Part shown: positions 17,570 through 27,641 of the stretch, piece after piece
How positions within the stretch are numbered: the first letter of the stretch is position 1
How the letters are laid out: every line of letters begins with the position of its first letter
Assembly (NCBI RefSeq): GCF_007559425.1
Contig: NZ_VMHE01000002.1
Coordinates: 1 to 64,000, forward strand
Length of the DNA: 64,000 nucleotides
Origin: Allobacillus salarius
GTDB taxonomy: Bacteria; Bacillota; Bacilli; Bacillales; Alkalibacillaceae
Reading direction: 5' to 3'
The notes under the pieces: generated by a model
Databases searched by the model: none
What the model was told of the DNA's origin: nothing
The model's input: the letters and a program-made list of their open reading frames with translations, nothing else
Program-made: the position numbers and the translations under genes

Positions 17570-18001
17570 ATGTTTATGGGTGAGTTTCAACATAATATTG
17601 ATACAAAAGGTAGAATTATTATTCCATCTAAATTTAGAGATGGGTTAGGTCACTCCTTTGTGCTCACTCGTGGAATAGATCATTGTTTGTTCGCCTACCC
17701 CATGGATGAATGGAAAATCCTCGAAGAGAAACTGAAGAAGTTACCAGTTACAAAGAAAGATGCAAGAGCATTTACGCGTTTCTTCTTTTCTGGTGCTGTT
17801 GAGTGTGAAATTGATAAGCAAGGCAGAATCAATGTTCCATCACCCCTCCGAAAATATGCCAATTTGGATAAGGAATGTATTGTGATTGGCGTATCGAACC
17901 GAATCGAATTATGGGCGCGCGATGCTTGGACAGACTATGTAGAAGAATCGGAAGAATCTTTTGCTGAAATCGCAGAAAATATGATGGATTTCGACATTTA
18001 A
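17570..18001 (+). CDS. mraZ: MraZ, transcriptional regulator of the dcw cluster
   Basis: The 143-residue protein begins [20 protein letters not shown] and repeats the fold in its second half ([19 protein letters not shown]), giving the two AbrB-like domains with DxxGR motifs that define MraZ. MraZ forms rings and represses the cell-wall/division operon it heads. The three AAAGTGG-type boxes lie immediately upstream. AAGGTGGGG supports ATG 17570. The stop codon shares one base with an ATG of the next frame, and rsmH is presumably cotranscribed. Confidence 0.95.
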   Translation: MFMGEFQHNIDTKGRIIIPSKFRDGLGHSFVLTRGIDHCLFAYPMDEWKILEEKLKKLPVTKKDARAFTRFFFSGAVECEIDKQGRINVPSPLRKYANLDKECIVIGVSNRIELWARDAWTDYVEESEESFAEIAENMMDFDI

Positions 18002-18018
18002 TGTTGGAGGGTGAAGAG

Positions 18019-18993
18019 ATGTTTGAACACTTCAGTGTATTAAACAAAGAAACGATTGAGGGTTTGTCTATCCAGCCGAATGGCACCTATGTGGACTGCA
18101 CTCTTGGAGGCGCAGGTCATTCAAAGAAAATTATTGAACAATTGACAGACAAAGGCCATCTGATCGCTTTTGATCAGGATGAAACAGCTATTACACATGC
18201 GAAAGCATTATTATCTGAATACGAGAATCAAGTTACTTTCATCCATCGAAACTTTTCTCAGCTTGAAGAAGCGTTGGATGAGTTGAACATTAATGAAGTT
18301 GAAGGGATTGTCTTTGATCTAGGCGTTTCTTCACCACAGTTGGACCAAATTGAAAGAGGATTTAGTTACCACAATGATGCACCACTGGACATGCGGATGA
18401 ATCAGTCTCAGAAATTGAGCGCGTATGAAGTAGTCAATCATTGGACTTATGAACAGCTCGTTAAATCTTTTTTCAGATATGGAGAAGAAAAATTTTCTAA
18501 ACAAATTGCGCGGAACATTGAGCGTAAAAGAGAAGAAAAGCCGATTGAGACAACACTAGAGTTAGTGGAGATTATTAAGGAAGCAATACCGGCACCGGCA
18601 AGAAGGAAAGGTGGACATCCAGCTAAACGAATCTTCCAAGCAATTCGAATTGCCGTAAATGATGAATTGAATGTGTTCGAAGATGCGTTACACCAAGCGG
18701 CTAGAAAAGTGGCTATTGGCGGTAGGATTGCTGTCATCACATTTCACTCATTGGAAGATAAAATTTGTAAGCAAGCAATGAAAAAATGGAGTACACCCGA
18801 AGATGTTCCAAAAGAAATACCTTTATTGCCTGAAGAGATCCAACCGCCATTTAAGCTTATCAATAAGAAGCCGATTGTACCGAATGAAAATGAATTGGAT
18901 GAAAATCGTCGTTCAAGATCGGCAAAATTAAGGATTTGTGAGAAAGTCACGGAATGGGACGAAAAATACGCACTGAACGGAAAGGGGAAGTAA
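18019..18993 (+). CDS. rsmH: RsmH, 16S rRNA m4C1402 methyltransferase
   Basis: The 324-residue enzyme (MraW) methylates N4 of C1402 in the ribosomal P site. Motifs include [12 protein letters not shown] (SAM loop, about residues 23-34), [11 protein letters not shown] (about 98-108), [15 protein letters not shown] and [16 protein letters not shown] at 18005-18010 supports ATG 18019; the ATG at 18001 overlapping the mraZ stop has no site. ftsL follows three bases after the stop. Confidence 0.95.
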   Translation: MFEHFSVLNKETIEGLSIQPNGTYVDCTLGGAGHSKKIIEQLTDKGHLIAFDQDETAITHAKALLSEYENQVTFIHRNFSQLEEALDELNINEVEGIVFDLGVSSPQLDQIERGFSYHNDAPLDMRMNQSQKLSAYEVVNHWTYEQLVKSFFRYGEEKFSKQIARNIERKREEKPIETTLELVEIIKEAIPAPARRKGGHPAKRIFQAIRIAVNDELNVFEDALHQAARKVAIGGRIAVITFHSLEDKICKQAMKKWSTPEDVPKEIPLLPEEIQPPFKLINKKPIVPNENELDENRRSRSAKLRICEKVTEWDEKYALNGKGK

Positions 18994-18996
18994 AAA

Positions 18997-19371
18997 ATGA
19001 GTGCTGAAAGACTGAGACAATATCAAACATTTCCACATCGGAAGGACCAAACATCCCGTCAAACGGAACATCATGCTGAACAAGCCAAAAAAACGTTATT
19101 TACAAAAGGTGAAAAGTTTTTGTATACTTTAGGAATATTGGTAATTACTTGTTTCGCTATTTACATGGTTATGTTTTCTACATCAGTCAATTCATTGAAC
19201 CGTGATATTCAGCAATTGGACAGTAATATTGAAACGATACAATCCCAAAATGTTTCCCTTCGTGCAGAAGTTCAAGAACTGAGTAATCCAACAAGAATCT
19301 TGACCATCGCAGAAAAACATGGACTTGATATTAAAAACAGCAACGTAAAACAAGCCAATAATACCCCTTAA
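18997..19371 (+). CDS. ftsL: FtsL, division septum protein
   Basis: The 124-residue bitopic protein has a basic cytoplasmic N-terminus of about 40 residues and one membrane helix (FLYTLGILVITCFAIYMVMF). An extracytoplasmic leucine-zipper-like coiled coil ends in SNPTRILTIAEKHGL. FtsL pairs with DivIC and DivIB to activate septal synthesis by PBP2B and FtsW. Position between rsmH and pbpB is conserved. GGGGAAG precedes the ATG. Confidence 0.9.
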   Translation: MSAERLRQYQTFPHRKDQTSRQTEHHAEQAKKTLFTKGEKFLYTLGILVITCFAIYMVMFSTSVNSLNRDIQQLDSNIETIQSQNVSLRAEVQELSNPTRILTIAEKHGLDIKNSNVKQANNTP

Positions 19372-19386
19372 GGGAAGGGATTTTCG

Positions 19387-21603
19387 GTGAGAATGAAACA
19401 AAAAAACATCATGCTGATCTTTTTGGTTGGCATATTTACATTAGGATTTTTAATCATAATCGGCCGATTTGTGTACATCCAAGTAGGAGGAGAAGTGCAA
19501 TCGGTCGATTTAATTGATTATTCGAATAAGTATAGACAGGTCGGCAAAGAATTGAGTTATGAACGTGGTAAAATCATGGACCGAACAGGTATGGTTTTAG
19601 CCGATAATCGACCGACCTATAAACTTTATGCAATTATTGACGAATCTTATTCTGAAAATTCGCCAACACCTTTGCATGTTAAAAATCCTTCGAAGACTGC
19701 GGAGAAGTTAGCTCCGTTTCTACAGAAAGAACCAAATGAAATTGAACAGATCATTACAAATGGAATTGAAAATGATCGATTTCAAGTGGAATTTGGTATG
19801 CAGGCAAATAATTTGTCCGAAGCTGAAATGGAGGACATCGAAGAACTCGGTTTACCTGGTATCAATTTTGAACAGCAAATGCAACGATATTATCCAAACG
19901 GAGCTTTTGCCTCACATATACTAGGATATACACGAGCTGAAAAAGGTGAACCTGTCGCGGAATTCGGCGTTGAGTTAGAATGGGATGAATATTTGCAAGG
20001 TGAATCTGGTTCAGTAAGCTATAATCGTGACAAATACGGATATAAACTATTGAATGCGGATGAAGTCGTCAAACCACCTAAAAATGGGGATCACGTTTAC
20101 TTAACGATTGATCAAAAAATCCAAACATTTTTAGAAGATGCGATGACGACAATTGAAAAAGAATACCAACCAGAGCGTATGGTAGCAGCTGTTATGGATC
20201 CTAAAACGGGAGAGATGTTGGCTATGAGTAACAGGCCGACATTTAATCCGAACCACCCAGAAAATATTACGAATTGGTATAACGATGTTATATCCTATCC
20301 AATTGAACCTGGTTCGACAATGAAAATGTTCACGGTAGCCGCAGCGATGGAAGAAGGCGTTTATAACGGTAGTGAGACTTATGAGTCTGGGAAATATCGT
20401 ATTAATGAGAATTACCGATATATCCGTGACCATAATAATGTCGGTTGGGGTGAAATTACCTATGACGAAGGAATTCAACGTTCATCCAACGTCGCAGTGG
20501 CCAAATTATTATGGGAAAAAATTAAACCAGATACGTTCATGGAATATATCGAAGCGTTCCATTTAGATCGAATGTCAGGGATTGACCTTTCTGGGGAGCG
20601 TCTTGGGAAAATGGTTTATCAGTATCCGATGGAAAAGGTGACTATGTCATACGGTCAAGGATCTACGTTTACTCCGATGCAAATTATGAAAGCCGCAACG
20701 GCAATAGCAAATGACGGTAAAATGGTGAAGCCGTATGTCATTTCAAGTGTTGTTGACTCAGAATCTGAGGAAATACTCTACGAAAAGGAACCGGAAATCG
20801 TTGGAGAACCAATTAGTGCCGAAACATCAAAACAATTACGAGATTTATTCGAGACTGTCATTACCGGAGAACATGGCACCGGAAAGAATTTTAAATTAGA
20901 TAGCTATTCATCTTTAGGAAAGACCGGAACCTCTCAACTGCCTGACCCTGAAACAGGTGGATGGCTAACAGGACCTTCCAATTACTTGTTTTCATTTATG
21001 GGGATGGCGCCAAAAGATGATCCAGAATTATTGATGTTTGTAGCAGTGAAACAACCGAATATTGATTATTCCTATGAGGGTTCGCGCACAACATCTTATA
21101 TTTACAAAACCGTTATGGAAAACAGTTTAAATTATTTGAATGTACAGCCAGACCAAGAAAACTCTGATCAAATGGAACCAATTGTACTTGATAACATCAT
21201 CGGATCATCCATAGACGACCTGGAAGAAACATATGAAGAAAAAGGTATTGAAGTCGTTTCATTAGGTACGGGCGAAAAAGCTGCAGATTCGAGACCGATT
21301 GAGGGAGATCGTTTATTTCCAAGTAATCGCTTGCTCGTTCTAACGGAAGGCGAAGCTAAAATGCCAAATCTATTAGGATGGCCTTTACGAGATGTGCTTC
21401 ATCTTAGTGAATTGCTTGATTTGGAACTTGAGTTTGATGGCAGTGGATTTGTTGTCGAACAGAGTATCAAACCTGGAACAAAACTGAATGAAGATGATCA
21501 ATTGGTTATAGAATTACAGAGCAAAGAACAACAATTCGAAAATCAACAAAGTGAATCGGCAGCCGACGATTCATCTGATCAAGACGCAAACGAAGACGAA
21601 TAA
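19387..21603 (+). CDS. pbpB: PBP2B, septal class B penicillin-binding transpeptidase
   Basis: The 738-residue protein has a single N-terminal membrane anchor, a dimerisation domain and a transpeptidase domain. The three active-site motifs are STMK at Ser310, SSN at Ser366 and KTGTS at Lys512. Two PASTA-type repeats follow from about residue 597, then an acidic C-terminal tail of about 35 residues. It cross-links septal peptidoglycan with FtsW, FtsL, DivIB and DivIC. AAGGGAAGGG lies six bases before GTG 19387; ATG 19393 is an alternative. It is followed directly by spoVD, its sporulation paralogue. Confidence 0.94.
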   Translation: MRMKQKNIMLIFLVGIFTLGFLIIIGRFVYIQVGGEVQSVDLIDYSNKYRQVGKELSYERGKIMDRTGMVLADNRPTYKLYAIIDESYSENSPTPLHVKNPSKTAEKLAPFLQKEPNEIEQIITNGIENDRFQVEFGMQANNLSEAEMEDIEELGLPGINFEQQMQRYYPNGAFASHILGYTRAEKGEPVAEFGVELEWDEYLQGESGSVSYNRDKYGYKLLNADEVVKPPKNGDHVYLTIDQKIQTFLEDAMTTIEKEYQPERMVAAVMDPKTGEMLAMSNRPTFNPNHPENITNWYNDVISYPIEPGSTMKMFTVAAAMEEGVYNGSETYESGKYRINENYRYIRDHNNVGWGEITYDEGIQRSSNVAVAKLLWEKIKPDTFMEYIEAFHLDRMSGIDLSGERLGKMVYQYPMEKVTMSYGQGSTFTPMQIMKAATAIANDGKMVKPYVISSVVDSESEEILYEKEPEIVGEPISAETSKQLRDLFETVITGEHGTGKNFKLDSYSSLGKTGTSQLPDPETGGWLTGPSNYLFSFMGMAPKDDPELLMFVAVKQPNIDYSYEGSRTTSYIYKTVMENSLNYLNVQPDQENSDQMEPIVLDNIIGSSIDDLEETYEEKGIEVVSLGTGEKAADSRPIEGDRLFPSNRLLVLTEGEAKMPNLLGWPLRDVLHLSELLDLELEFDGSGFVVEQSIKPGTKLNEDDQLVIELQSKEQQFENQQSESAADDSSDQDANEDE

Positions 21604-21700
21604 TGAATTTAGATAAAATTTATATAAAAAAAGACAATGGTCTAAACAGACAAGCTTTCTCATAAATTAGGTACTACGCTAACTTCAGGAGGATTCAAGA

Positions 21701-23620
21701 ATGAAGCATGTATCGATGTTGACCGTGAGAAGGCGATTGATCATTGTCTTTTTTTTATTGGCCGTTTATTTTTTAATCATGCTAGGGAGACTCTCTTTCG
21801 TTCAACTCGTATCGGGTGACGAAATTATGGAAAGTGCTGAAGATTTATGGACAAGAGATATACCATTTCAAGCTGAACGTGGAGAGATTGTCGACCGAAA
21901 TGGTGAGGTTTTAGTAGGGAACACTGTTGCACCAAGTCTAGCAGTCGTTCCGAAACAAATTGAAAATCCGGAGAAAGTGGCAGACCAGTTGATGGATATT
22001 ATCTCCATTGAACGTGAAAAATTAATGAAACATTTAACGAACAAGGTATCTGTTGAAATGATTCATCCAGAAGGAAGAAAGCTGACAAAACAGCAAACGA
22101 ATGAGATTCGTAATTTAAATCTACCTGGAATCTACTTAGCTGAAGATTCGACTCGTTACTATCCGTATGGTACACAACTCTCACATGTGCTCGGGTTTAC
22201 TGGAATCGATAATCAAGGATTGGCAGGACTTGAAGCCAGCTATGACGATCAATTAAGCGGTAAAAATGGTGCACTCTCATTTTTTTCTGATGCAAAAGGT
22301 GGACGAATGAATGATCGTTCGAACCGCTATACGGAACCAATCGATGGTAAGAATTTAACTTTGACGATTGATGCCGAAATACAAGCAATCGTCGAACGTG
22401 AATTAGATCAAGCTGTGGCAAAGTATAATCCAGATAGCGCTTTAGCTATTGTCATGAATCCACAAAATGGAGAGATTCTTTCAATGGCAACGAGACCTAC
22501 CTATCATCCGAACGAATATCAATCAGTCAGTCCAGAAGTATATAACCAAAATTTACCTGTGTTTAGCACATTTGAACCAGGTTCTACTTTTAAGATTATT
22601 ACTTTATCTGCTGCTCTTGAAGAAGGTCTTGTCGATTTAGATAAAGATACGTATTACGATCAAGGTTATGTCAAAGTTGATGGAGCTCGTTTAAGATGTT
22701 GGCATAAAGGCGGGCATGGAGATCAATCATACTTGGAAGTTGCACAAAACTCCTGTAACCCAGGATTTGTTAACTTAGGACAGATGGTTGGAAAAGAACG
22801 GTTATTTACGTATATTAAAGAGTATGGCTTCGGAAGTAAGACGGGAATTGATTTGGAAGGGGAAAGCTCGGGTATTCTATTTAAAGAAGATCAAGTTGGA
22901 CCAGTGGAATTAGCGACTACTGCATTTGGTCAAGGAGTATCCGTGACGCCGATCCAGCAAGTTACCGCAGTTGCGGCGGCCATTAATGGTGGATATCTAT
23001 ATGAACCGTATGTCGTAAAAGGGTTATATGATCCTAAAACGAATGAACCGATTATGGAGCGCGAACCTGAATTAAAAAAGCAAGTCATTTCGAATGAAAC
23101 GTCGAAAGAGGTAAGACGTGCTCTCGAGCATGTCGTCAGCAACGGAACAGGACGAGGAGCTTATGTAGATGGTTATCGAGTTGGCGGTAAAACAGGTACA
23201 GCACAGAAAGTCGGCAAAGATGGAAAATATCTAGAGAATAACCACATCGTTTCATTTATCGGATTTGCACCTGCTAACAAGCCGGAAGTATTAGTGTATG
23301 TTGCAGTAGATAACCCAAAGGATACCGTTCAATTTGGTGGTGTTGTTGCCAGCCCAATTGCTGGAAGAATCATAGATGATGTATTAAGTCACAAAAACAC
23401 AAAGAAACAAAAAGGGTTGGAGAAGGATTATCAGTGGCCTGAATCTCCACCGGTAGAAGTACCGAATCTTATTGGGGAAACGACGAGCGACTTACAACAA
23501 TATCTATCAACCTTGACTATTGATGTGCAAGGTGATGGAAAAGAAGTAATATCACAATCACCTGAAAGCGGAACAAAAGTAAAACCTGGTTCAACCATTA
23601 GAGTTTTTATGGGTGATTAA
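21701..23620 (+). CDS. spoVD: SpoVD, sporulation class B penicillin-binding protein
   Basis: The 639-residue paralogue of PBP2B has an N-terminal membrane helix (IIVFFLLAVYFLIML), a transpeptidase domain with STFK at Ser295, SCN at Ser351 and KTGTAQ at Lys497, and one C-terminal PASTA domain (VPNLIGETTSDLQQYL onwards). It makes spore cortex peptidoglycan with SpoVE. Cysteine at the SCN position is typical of SpoVD and is the target of StoA/ResA redox control. CAGGAGG precedes the ATG. In the 97-base gap, GTCTAAA-14-CATAAATT loosely fits a SigE promoter, consistent with mother-cell expression. Confidence 0.93.
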   Translation: MKHVSMLTVRRRLIIVFFLLAVYFLIMLGRLSFVQLVSGDEIMESAEDLWTRDIPFQAERGEIVDRNGEVLVGNTVAPSLAVVPKQIENPEKVADQLMDIISIEREKLMKHLTNKVSVEMIHPEGRKLTKQQTNEIRNLNLPGIYLAEDSTRYYPYGTQLSHVLGFTGIDNQGLAGLEASYDDQLSGKNGALSFFSDAKGGRMNDRSNRYTEPIDGKNLTLTIDAEIQAIVERELDQAVAKYNPDSALAIVMNPQNGEILSMATRPTYHPNEYQSVSPEVYNQNLPVFSTFEPGSTFKIITLSAALEEGLVDLDKDTYYDQGYVKVDGARLRCWHKGGHGDQSYLEVAQNSCNPGFVNLGQMVGKERLFTYIKEYGFGSKTGIDLEGESSGILFKEDQVGPVELATTAFGQGVSVTPIQQVTAVAAAINGGYLYEPYVVKGLYDPKTNEPIMEREPELKKQVISNETSKEVRRALEHVVSNGTGRGAYVDGYRVGGKTGTAQKVGKDGKYLENNHIVSFIGFAPANKPEVLVYVAVDNPKDTVQFGGVVASPIAGRIIDDVLSHKNTKKQKGLEKDYQWPESPPVEVPNLIGETTSDLQQYLSTLTIDVQGDGKEVISQSPESGTKVKPGSTIRVFMGD

Positions 23621-23648
23621 CACCTTTTTTATTTAAAAATAACAACTA

Positions 23649-23678
23649 ATCGACACGGAGCGTTTACTTCGTGTCGAT
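23649..23678 (+). other. Strong hairpin between spoVD and murE
   Basis: ATCGACACGGAG and CTTCGTGTCGAT form a 12-bp stem (one G-T pair) with a six-base loop. No T run follows, so it is not a classical terminator on either strand. It may partly separate spoVD from murE transcription or stabilise the spoVD transcript end. Confidence 0.5.
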
Positions 23679-23757
23679 CACTCATCATATGAAGCATATA
23701 AGATAAGAAAAAGGAATTTGAAAACACACAGTTATCATCGTTTTATCCATTAAAGTT

Positions 23758-23766
23758 TGCTATAAT
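23758..23766 (+). promoter_or_regulatory. Extended -10 promoter of murE
   Basis: TGCTATAAT provides a consensus -10 (TATAAT at 23761-23766) with the TGN extension. No good -35 hexamer is seen at 17 bases, as expected of extended -10 promoters. It would let murE-murF-mraY-murD be transcribed independently of spoVD. Confidence 0.6.
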
Positions 23767-23808
23767 AACCATTACAAAGATACGAGTTGTAAGGCAGGAG
23801 ATATATAT

Positions 23809-25278
23809 ATGAAATTAAAGGAATTAATCGATCAATTGAAAATTAAAGAGATCAAGGGAGAGGTATCCGATCAAGTGGTTCATTCGATTGAGATGGATTC
23901 TCGTAAAGTGAGTGATCATTCACTTTTTATTTGTATAGATGGTTTTACTGTGGATGGACATGACTATACTGAGCAGGCAACTCGGAATGGAGCAATAGCA
24001 ATTATTGCTGAAAAACAAGTCGAAACGAGTGTCCCTGTCATTCAAGTACCTGATACATCGAAAGCAATGGCTCAGCTTGCTGATTATTTTTATGGTCATC
24101 CAAGCAGTCAGCTGAATGTGATTGGCGTGACAGGTACGAATGGTAAAACTACTTTGACGTATTTACTAGATGATATTTTTACTTTTTATGGTCACAAAAC
24201 GGCAGTAATAGGTACTATTGACATGAAAATTGGAGATCAGCGTTACCCGGTTAAAAATACAACACCTGACGCTTTGTTCTTACATAAAAACTTCCGTAAG
24301 ATGGTCGATGAAAACGTTGAGACAGTCATCATGGAAGTTTCTTCGCATGCACTGAGCATGGGGCGAGTTCATGGAGTGGATATTAATACGGCTACGTATA
24401 CGAACCTTACACAAGACCATTTGGATTACCATACGGATATGAATGATTATGCACATGCTAAGTCACTATTATTTTCTCAGTTAGGCAATCGATTTGACGA
24501 TGGGAAAACAGCCGTAATTAATATCGATGATCAATACGCAGGCGTTATGGAGCGTGCGTGTGCTCAACCGATTGTGACATATGGTTTGAGTGAAAAAGCG
24601 TTCATCAGAGGAACTGATTTGCAGCTAGGTGCAGACTTCAGCTCTTTTTCTGTCAGTTCACCAGCATTTACAACAAAAATAGAGACAAAGCTTTCAGGAA
24701 AATTTAATGTTTATAATATGTTGGCAGCTATTGCGGTAGCCTATACGTATAATGTTCCAATCGAAACAATCAAAAAAGCTTTACAGCAAACAAAAGGAGT
24801 ACCAGGACGTTTTGAATCGGTTTCTAATGATTACCCAGTATCTGTAATTGTCGATTACGCTCATACACCCGATTCATTGGAGAATGTACTGCAATCCATT
24901 TCTGAAATAAAAACAAATCAAGTTTATACAGTTGTTGGCAGTGGTGGCGATCGAGATCGAACAAAACGGCCTAAGATGGCAGACGCAGCAATGAAATATA
25001 GTGATCATGTTATCTTCACATCGGATAACCCAAGAACGGAGGATCCACAAGCTATTTTAGATGATATGACAGACCATCTTTCTGAGGAATCTTTTTCTGT
25101 AATTGAAGATAGAAAAACAGCTATACAATATGCGATTGACCGAGCAGTGGATGGTGATATTGTCTTGATCGCCGGTAAAGGACACGAGACGTATCAAGAA
25201 ATCAATGGAGTAAGAAATTATTTTGATGACCGTGAAATCGCAAAAGCAATGATTGAAGAAAAGTACGAGGAGTCCTAG
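23809..25278 (+). CDS. murE: MurE, UDP-MurNAc-tripeptide synthetase (meso-DAP adding)
   Basis: The 489-residue Mur ligase adds the third amino acid to UDP-MurNAc-L-Ala-D-Glu. GVTGTNGKTT at about residues 107-116 is the ATP loop, and SHALSMGRVHGVD and DYAHTPDSLENVL are ligase motifs. DNPRTEDP near residues 406-413 is the DNPR signature for meso-diaminopimelate specificity rather than lysine. GGCAGGAG precedes the ATG. murF starts two bases after the stop. Confidence 0.95.
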   Translation: MKLKELIDQLKIKEIKGEVSDQVVHSIEMDSRKVSDHSLFICIDGFTVDGHDYTEQATRNGAIAIIAEKQVETSVPVIQVPDTSKAMAQLADYFYGHPSSQLNVIGVTGTNGKTTLTYLLDDIFTFYGHKTAVIGTIDMKIGDQRYPVKNTTPDALFLHKNFRKMVDENVETVIMEVSSHALSMGRVHGVDINTATYTNLTQDHLDYHTDMNDYAHAKSLLFSQLGNRFDDGKTAVINIDDQYAGVMERACAQPIVTYGLSEKAFIRGTDLQLGADFSSFSVSSPAFTTKIETKLSGKFNVYNMLAAIAVAYTYNVPIETIKKALQQTKGVPGRFESVSNDYPVSVIVDYAHTPDSLENVLQSISEIKTNQVYTVVGSGGDRDRTKRPKMADAAMKYSDHVIFTSDNPRTEDPQAILDDMTDHLSEESFSVIEDRKTAIQYAIDRAVDGDIVLIAGKGHETYQEINGVRNYFDDREIAKAMIEEKYEES

Positions 25279-25279
25279 T

Positions 25280-26626
25280 ATGGAAAAATTTACGTTAAAT
25301 TTCGTCGCAGATATATTTGAACAACAGTTAACAGAGCAACAGAGGAATTTATCGATTCATCATATTTATACGGACAGCCGTCAATCGGTAGAGGGTGGAC
25401 TTTTTATTCCGATTGTCGGAGATCGCTTTGATGCGCATGACTTTATTTCTGGCGCAATTGAGCAAGGTGCTGTAGCAGCGTTATGGTCGCGCACAGAGAA
25501 GCCGGATGATATTCCAGAAGATTTTCCCTTAATTTATGTAGACGATACGTTGAAAGCTTTGCAAGAGTTAGCGAAAGTATATCGTCAAGAACTCAACCCA
25601 ACTGTAATCGGTGTGACGGGTTCAAATGGAAAAACAACAACGAAAGAGCTAATTGCCTCTTGCTTAAGCGTGAAGTATAAAACCGCAAAAACAGAAGGTA
25701 ATCTGAACAATCACATTGGTCTTCCTTTAACAATTTTACGGATGGAGCGAGATGTCGAGGTATTAGTCGCAGAAATGGGAATGAGCGCATTTGGTGAAAT
25801 CGAGCTATTATCTTTAATTGGACGACCTAATCATGCCGTCATTACAAATATAGGTGAATCACATATCGAATTTTTAGGAAGTCGTGAAGGTATTGCAAAA
25901 GCCAAGTTAGAAATTACGGCTGGCTTACAAAAACAAGGTCAGTTAATCATTGATGGTGATGAGCCATTGTTAACGAGTGATAGTTATCCGAATAAGATTT
26001 ATTGCGGATTTAATTCAAAAAATGATTATCGTGTCGAAGCATATGTTCAAGGTCAGGAACAATCTGATGTTACCATTAACGGGACAACGTTTACGTTACC
26101 GCTCTTGGGGAAACACCAAGCATTGAACGCAGCTTTTGCAATTGCTGTTTCCGAATTAATGAATGTAAACATCAACCAAGCAGCTGAGCAATTAGAGACC
26201 GTCATTATTCCAGGAATGCGATTTGAAAAAATAGAAACAAAAGAGGGCGCATTATTAATTAATGATGCGTATAATGCTTCAGCCACTTCGATGATTGCTT
26301 CTTTGGATGTTGTTAAAAAGATGGATTATCAACGAAAAGTAGCTGTACTTGCGGATATTTTGGAGCTCGGTGACTTTGCGGAAGAAGCGCACAAGAAGGT
26401 CGGACAATCATTGGATGAACAATTTGATGCTATTTTCACCTTTGGGACGAGTAGTCGGTTTATTTTGGACGGATTACCCGCTACTTTTTCAGGAAAACAA
26501 AAACATTTTACGTCCAAACAAGAATTGATCGAAGAAATAGCTTCACTCCTTGATGAAAACACTGTCGTTTTGTTTAAAGGCTCGAGATCCATGAAGCTAG
26601 AGGAAATAATTGAAGCAATTTATTAA
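25280..26626 (+). CDS. murF: MurF, UDP-MurNAc-tripeptide:D-Ala-D-Ala ligase
   Basis: The 448-residue Mur ligase has the P-loop GVTGSNGKTTTKE at about residues 108-120. Other signatures are NLNNHIGLPLT, AEMGMSAFGEIELL, TNIGESHIEFLGS and LINDAYNASATSM. It completes the cytoplasmic UDP-MurNAc-pentapeptide. The start ATG 25280 follows ACGAGGAG, which lies inside the end of murE, and the frame is open further upstream but overlaps murE. B. subtilis keeps murF elsewhere; several other Bacillaceae have it here. Confidence 0.94.
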   Translation: MEKFTLNFVADIFEQQLTEQQRNLSIHHIYTDSRQSVEGGLFIPIVGDRFDAHDFISGAIEQGAVAALWSRTEKPDDIPEDFPLIYVDDTLKALQELAKVYRQELNPTVIGVTGSNGKTTTKELIASCLSVKYKTAKTEGNLNNHIGLPLTILRMERDVEVLVAEMGMSAFGEIELLSLIGRPNHAVITNIGESHIEFLGSREGIAKAKLEITAGLQKQGQLIIDGDEPLLTSDSYPNKIYCGFNSKNDYRVEAYVQGQEQSDVTINGTTFTLPLLGKHQALNAAFAIAVSELMNVNINQAAEQLETVIIPGMRFEKIETKEGALLINDAYNASATSMIASLDVVKKMDYQRKVAVLADILELGDFAEEAHKKVGQSLDEQFDAIFTFGTSSRFILDGLPATFSGKQKHFTSKQELIEEIASLLDENTVVLFKGSRSMKLEEIIEAIY

Positions 26627-26657
26627 GAAAACGCGTCAATAGAAGGGGAAAAATACT

Positions 26658-27641
26658 GTGAGTGTACTAACAATAATTTTAACAATCGCGATATCATTTT
26701 TAATTACGGTTTTGCTATCACCAATTATCATCCCTTTTTTGCGTCGGTTAAAATTTGGCCAAAGTATTCGTGAAGAAGGGCCAAAATCTCACCAAGCAAA
26801 ATCAGGAACACCGACGATGGGAGGAGTCATGATTATCGTTTCTATTGTCCTAACAACGTTAATCATGATTGCGAAAGATGGATTGAGTGAATTTTCTAGT
26901 TCCACATTTATTTTACTTTTTGTCCTATTAGGATATGGATTAATCGGTTTTTTGGATGACTTTATTAAAATTAAATTTAAAAGAAACTTAGGTCTTACAT
27001 CAAAACAAAAAATGCTTGGCCAAATAATAATTGCTATTATTGTATTTTTCATTCTTGACCGGCAAGGCTATAATACCGAGGTAGCTTTACCTGGTACCGA
27101 TTTATCAGTTGATTTCGGTTGGTTTTATGCTGTGTTTTTATTATTGATGCTCGTAGGAGCTTCCAATGCCGTCAACTTGACAGATGGATTAGATGGCCTC
27201 GTTGCAGGAACTGCATCAGTAGCATTCGCGGCGTTTGCTATTATCGGTTGGTATCATCAACTACCACCTGATTTGATTATTTTCACTCTTGCAGTTGTGG
27301 GTGCTTTGTTAGGTTTCTTAGTTTTTAACAGTCATCCGGCAAAGGTTTTCATGGGTGACACTGGCTCACTGGCATTTGGTGCCTCATTAGCTATGGTAGC
27401 TATCTTAATGAAACTAGAAATTTTACTTGTATTGATTGGTGGCGTTTTTATTATTGAGACACTATCTGTCATCATTCAGGTGATTTCTTTTAAGACAACT
27501 GGTAAACGTGTATTTAAAATGAGTCCATTACATCACCACTATGAATTGATCGGGTGGTCTGAATGGAAGGTCGTTACAAGTTTTTGGCTTGTCGGTATTT
27601 TATGTGCAGCACTAGGTATACTTATTGAGGTGGGGATTTAA
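26658..27641 (+). CDS. mraY: MraY, phospho-MurNAc-pentapeptide translocase
   Basis: The 327-residue enzyme has ten predicted membrane helices and makes lipid I from UDP-MurNAc-pentapeptide and undecaprenyl phosphate. [16 protein letters not shown] near the start, the Asp-rich FLDDFIK and NLTDGLDGL segments, and the HHHYELIGW motif near residue 293 are diagnostic. Translation starts at GTG 26658 with AGAAGGGG upstream. The stop codon overlaps the murD ATG by one base. Confidence 0.95.
   Translation: MSVLTIILTIAISFLITVLLSPIIIPFLRRLKFGQSIREEGPKSHQAKSGTPTMGGVMIIVSIVLTTLIMIAKDGLSEFSSSTFILLFVLLGYGLIGFLDDFIKIKFKRNLGLTSKQKMLGQIIIAIIVFFILDRQGYNTEVALPGTDLSVDFGWFYAVFLLLMLVGASNAVNLTDGLDGLVAGTASVAFAAFAIIGWYHQLPPDLIIFTLAVVGALLGFLVFNSHPAKVFMGDTGSLAFGASLAMVAILMKLEILLVLIGGVFIIETLSVIIQVISFKTTGKRVFKMSPLHHHYELIGWSEWKVVTSFWLVGILCAALGILIEVGI

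Noticed and set aside
23649..23678. Intrinsic terminator after spoVD
   Set aside because: The stem is strong, but neither strand has a T run next to it, so it was listed only as a hairpin.
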